Shown here piece by piece: positions 5,503-7,996 of a stretch of 7,996 nt of DNA. A program made the translations under genes and the position numbers. The stretch's first letter is position 1; every line of letters begins with the position of its first letter. Origin of the DNA: an uncultured Thermomicrobiales bacterium (GTDB lineage: Bacteria > Chloroflexota > Chloroflexia > Thermomicrobiales > UBA6265); assembly GCA_902806395.1 (NCBI GenBank), contig CADCWH010000381.1:1-7996 (forward strand). Direction: 5' to 3'. A model generated the notes under the pieces. The model worked only from the letters and a program-made list of their open reading frames with translations. It searched no databases and was not told the origin of the DNA.

Positions 5503-6486
5503 TCAGTCACCCAACCGTGGGTCGAAGGCGTCACGGATCCCGTTGCCGACCAGGTAGAGCGCCAGTGAGGTGATGTAGATCATCGCGCCCGGGATGATGA
5601 CCTTGTCGGGATGGGCCCGGAGGAACTGCGTGGCCTCGCCGAGCATATTGCCCCAGGACGGGGTGGGCACCTGGACGCCGATGCCGAGGTAGCTCAGCGC
5701 CGCCTCGTCCACGATCAGGACCGGAATCGCGATCGCCGCATAGATGACGATCAGGGGCATCACATTCGGCAGGAGGTGGCGGGTCAGGATCTGCCGCGAG
5801 GGAACGCCGACGACGCGCGCCGCCTCGATGTACTCCCGCCGACGCAGGGACAGCACCTCGCCCCGGATGATCCGGGCGATCCCCGGCCACGAGACGCCGG
5901 CCAGGACGAATGCCAGGCCAACCGGACCCGGACGGTAGAGGGTCGTGATCAGGATCAGCAACGCGAGCCCCGGGATGGCGAGCAGCACGTCCACCAGGCG
6001 CATCAGCACGGAGTCGACCCAGGCGCCGAAGTACCCCGAGACGAGCCCGACCCCGCCACCCAGGATCAGGGTGGAGAAGGTCGCCAGGAAGGCGATCATC
6101 AGGGAGACGCGGCCACCGTAGGCGAGCCGCGTCAGGATGTCCCGGCCGTTCCCGTCGCTGCCGAGCAGGTAGCCATTGGTCATCGGCGGGGTGAGCTTGT
6201 CCGCGAGGTGGTTCTCGCTGTAGGTGAACCCGGTCACGTACCTCGAGATGAGACCCGCGCTGAGGACGAACAGCCCAATCAGCGCGATGATCGTGAGCGA
6301 GCCGAGGGCGAGGTGGTTCCTGCGAAACTGGTTCCAGGAACGCCGGTAGAAGCCTGGTGTCTTGCGCAGCTCGGCGCGCCCGAGCGCTCCGAGCCCCGGT
6401 TCCGGCTCCCGCGTCCGTGTCCCCGGTCCGCTCCGCGGGTCCTCGGTCAATGCTCTCGATCGACGGGCCTGCACCATCGCCGTCAC
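5503..6486 (-). CDS. ABC transporter permease, DppC/OppC type
   Basis: This is one of two inner-membrane channel subunits of a peptide/nickel-class ABC importer. The 327-residue frame starts at GTG 6486, with ATG at 6477 as an alternative. AGGAG (6489-6493) is two bases from the GTG and 11 from the ATG, so the ATG may be the better start. Residues 47-82 match the N-terminal OppC helix region (WNQFRRNHLALGSL). GSDGNGRDILTRLAYGGRVS at 109-128 is the conserved start of the transport domain. The EAA loop that contacts the ATPase is at 218-246 (EYIEAARVVGVPSRQILTRH, then LPN). EAALSYLGIGVQVPTPSWG (261-279) and the terminal DAFDPRL are also family hallmarks. About 45 polar residues precede the first helix, longer than usual. 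The gene lies 43 bp after the DppB gene, so they form an operon. Confidence 0.95.
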   Translation of the reverse strand: MTAMVQARRSRALTEDPRSGPGTRTREPEPGLGALGRAELRKTPGFYRRSWNQFRRNHLALGSLTIIALIGLFVLSAGLISRYVTGFTYSENHLADKLTPPMTNGYLLGSDGNGRDILTRLAYGGRVSLMIAFLATFSTLILGGGVGLVSGYFGAWVDSVLMRLVDVLLAIPGLALLILITTLYRPGPVGLAFVLAGVSWPGIARIIRGEVLSLRRREYIEAARVVGVPSRQILTRHLLPNVMPLIVIYAAIAIPVLIVDEAALSYLGIGVQVPTPSWGNMLGEATQFLRAHPDKVIIPGAMIYITSLALYLVGNGIRDAFDPRLGD

Positions 6487-6529
6487 CGCTCCTGATTGAT
6501 GCTCTCCCTCGGTTCCGGACCCGTCGAAA

Positions 6530-7498
6530 TCAGTCGTAACGCACGCGGGGATCGAGGATGCCGTACATGACGTCGGCGACCAAGTTGCTGACCATGGTGA
6601 GCACGGCGAACAGGAGTGTCGTCCCCATGACCATCGTATAGTCGCGTCGCCCGACCGCCTCGATCGTCAGCCGACCCATCCCGGGCCAGGCGAAGATATT
6701 CTCGATGATCAGCGCACCCGCGAACAGACCCGGGAGCGACAGTCCGACCAGGGTCACCAGCGGCAGGAACGCATTGCGGGCGGCATGTCGGTAGATGACG
6801 GACCGGTGACCCAGCCCCTTGGCCCGAGCTGTCCGCACGAAGTCCTGCCCCAGCGTCTCCAGCATCTGTGACCGGATATAGGCCGACCACCCCCCGATCT
6901 GGACCAGGGCCAACGACAGGGTAGGCAGGACCAGGTGCTGTGCCCGGTCGAGGAACCCGCCGCCGTCCCGCGGCGACGTCATACCGCCGACGGGCAGCGA
7001 GGGCAAACCCCACTCCCGGAACTTCAGCGAGAAGAGGATCACCAACAGCAGTGCGAGGTAGAACGTCGGCATGGCATACATCACGACCGCCGCCAGGCTG
7101 GCGGAGTGGTCGAACCAGGTCCTGTACCGGTCCGCGGCATAGATCCCGAGCGGCACGGCCACCAGCAGCGCGAGCGCGAGTGAGGAGATGGTCAAGAGGA
7201 GCGTGTTCGGCAGCACGTCCATGATTCGACCGGCGACCGGCACCTCGTTGTGCATCGACACCCCGAGGTCGCCGCGGACCAACTCGCCGAGCCACTCGAC
7301 GTAGCGCTCCGGCCACGGTCGGTCAAGCCCGAGCTGGCGCTCGAGCCGGGCTGCGTCCTCGGGCCGGAACTTGGGATTGGCACGGAGTTGGGTGACGGGA
7401 CTGCCCGGGATCAGATTGATGATGGCGAAGGTCAGAAACGTCACCCCGAGGAGCAGCGGGATCATCAGCAGCAGGCGTCGCACGATAAACGGGATCAT
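6530..7498 (-). CDS. ABC transporter permease, DppB/OppB type
   Basis: This is the partner channel subunit of the importer, with 322 residues, normal for the family. ATG 7496-7498 gives the classic DppB opening (MIPFIVRRLLLMIPLLLGVT) with the first helix at about 9-31. A periplasmic segment follows with the conserved GDLGVSMHNEVPV at 76-88. Further helices lie near 100-122, 130-158, 188-207, 248-268 and 289-311. The EAA loop is at 219-247 (DFVRTARAKGLGHRSVIYRH, then RNAFLPLVT). IIENIFAWPGMGRL (264-277) and the terminal ILDPRVRYD are typical. The ribosome binding site is only GGTGGGTG-like. The gene follows the binding-protein gene after 73 bp that contain a perfect hairpin. Substrate (peptide, nickel, opine or sugar) cannot be read from the permease alone. 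Confidence 0.96.
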   Translation of the reverse strand: MIPFIVRRLLLMIPLLLGVTFLTFAIINLIPGSPVTQLRANPKFRPEDAARLERQLGLDRPWPERYVEWLGELVRGDLGVSMHNEVPVAGRIMDVLPNTLLLTISSLALALLVAVPLGIYAADRYRTWFDHSASLAAVVMYAMPTFYLALLLVILFSLKFREWGLPSLPVGGMTSPRDGGGFLDRAQHLVLPTLSLALVQIGGWSAYIRSQMLETLGQDFVRTARAKGLGHRSVIYRHAARNAFLPLVTLVGLSLPGLFAGALIIENIFAWPGMGRLTIEAVGRRDYTMVMGTTLLFAVLTMVSNLVADVMYGILDPRVRYD

Positions 7499-7529
7499 CG
7501 GTCACCCACCCACCGACGAGATCGGTCAA

Positions 7530-7564
7530 GCCGGGGCCGGGGGCATGATGCCCCCGGCCCCGGC
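7530..7564 (-). terminator. Perfect 17-bp inverted repeat after the binding-protein gene
   Basis: GCCGGGGCCGGGGGCAT (7530-7546) and its exact complement (7548-7564) surround a single base at 7547. On the minus strand the hairpin begins seven bases after the TAA stop (7574-7572) and ends 31 bases before the DppB start. The stem is almost all G and C and lacks a proper T tract, since only TTGACC follows. It may therefore act as a partial terminator or as a 3' barrier that stabilises the binding-protein mRNA. Either would give more binding protein than permease, as is common in such operons. Confidence 0.65.
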
Positions 7565-7571
7565 GACACGA

Positions 7572-7996
7572 TTACTCCTGGATCCAGACGTAGGTCAGTT
7601 CGACGCCCCACGGTCCTGGCGTGTAGTTCTGCAGCCGGTCATTGTAGGCGACGATATCTTGGCTGAAGTGGGTGACGATGATTGGCACGTCCTCGTTGAC
7701 GATGTTGGACGCCTCGATCAGCAACTGCGCTCGCCGCTCCTCGTCGAACTCGCGACGTGCCGCGTTGTGGATCTCGTCCAGTTGCGGGTTGCAGTACCGC
7801 ATGTCGTTGAAGCCGACCTGGTACTGGTCGCAGCCGAACATCGCGTCCTGGATGAAGCTGGCGTCCCAGACGAACCCGTACTGCGCGACCGCGAAGGTCG
7901 GGGTGGTGGTGGTCGCCTCGATCAGCGCCGGGAACTCCAGGGCCCGCGGCGTCATCTCCACCCCGATCTGGCCCCAGGCATCCTGGATGTAGGCCA
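7572..7996 (-). CDS. ABC transporter substrate-binding protein, family 5 (C-terminal part)
   Basis: The frame is open to the right edge, so the N-terminus, including any signal peptide or lipobox, is missing. About 140 C-terminal residues are present. The opening AYIQDAWGQIGVEMTPRAL matches the family-5 (DppA/OppA-like) segment where a helix leads into 'iGI.ve' and a strand. Later come YCNPQLDEIHNAARREFDEE, the usual helix following the 'np..D.l' motif, then RAQLLIEASNIVNEDVPIIV, the conserved helix and 'd.P.i.l' strand near the C-terminus. It ends in ELTYVWIQE and TAA. The protein would bind peptide, nickel or another small solute outside the cytoplasmic membrane and deliver it to the two downstream permeases. 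The substrate-specific lobe is outside the window. The GTG at 7961 is interior sequence, not a start. Confidence 0.92.
   Translation of the reverse strand, partial: AYIQDAWGQIGVEMTPRALEFPALIEATTTTPTFAVAQYGFVWDASFIQDAMFGCDQYQVGFNDMRYCNPQLDEIHNAARREFDEERRAQLLIEASNIVNEDVPIIVTHFSQDIVAYNDRLQNYTPGPWGVELTYVWIQE

Noticed and set aside
5611..6495. Plus-strand 294-codon frame opposite the DppC gene
   Set aside because: The minus strand carries a full set of DppC motifs. The plus product is an Asp/Arg/Gln-rich shadow.
1..7996. CRISPR arrays, tRNAs, IS ends, att sites, toxin-antitoxin or phage genes
   Set aside because: I looked for regularly spaced repeats, cloverleaf-like segments, transposase motifs and paired small ORFs by eye and found none that could be supported.

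Overview
This 8 kb window comes from a very GC-rich bacterial chromosome (about 70% G+C by eye). All convincing genes have GC-rich third codon positions, and some have clear GGAGG-type ribosome binding sites. An AI-2E family exporter, a DinB-like protein and a family-5 ABC importer together would suit a Chloroflexota/Thermomicrobia-type or actinobacterial-type genome. No rRNA or taxon-specific marker is present, so this placement is a guess. No tRNA, rRNA, CRISPR array, transposase, integrase or phage gene was seen.

Layout, left to right. Positions 1-156 (+) hold the probable C-terminal end of an unrecognised protein. Positions 157-357 are non-coding and contain an exact 21-bp tandem duplication. 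Positions 358-1674 (-) encode a protein with a short two-helix membrane domain of the 2TM type, followed by a very long Pro/Gly/Ser/Arg-rich tail. Positions 1849-2370 (-) encode a DinB/YfiT-like four-helix protein that appears to lack two of the three usual metal-binding histidines. Positions 2371-2862 form a divergent intergenic region with an extended -10 promoter candidate in each direction. Positions 2863-3255 (+) encode a small putative zinc-ribbon protein, and 3320-4828 (+) an AI-2E family transporter with a roughly 140-residue disordered tail. A small unrecognised protein lies convergently at 4910-5233 (-).

The right third is a leftward transport operon of the dipeptide/oligopeptide/nickel class. 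It runs from the C-terminal part of a family-5 solute-binding protein (7572 to the window edge), through a DppB-type permease (6530-7498), to a DppC-type permease (5503-6486). The binding protein captures substrate outside the membrane and the two permeases form the channel. No ATPase gene lies downstream, so the ATPases must be encoded upstream of the window or elsewhere. A perfect 17-bp inverted repeat sits just after the binding-protein stop codon and before the first permease. This is a typical place for a hairpin that sets unequal expression of binding protein and channel.

The window is mostly ordinary accessory and housekeeping material, and I see no clear sign of a new multi-gene system. 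The items most worth a second look are the perfect intergenic hairpin, the repeated TGCTA/CTAGACTG promoter-like motifs, the degenerate DinB metal site, the long disordered tails on two membrane proteins, and the strong Shine-Dalgarno site that points to the wrong frame ahead of the small gene at 4910-5233.
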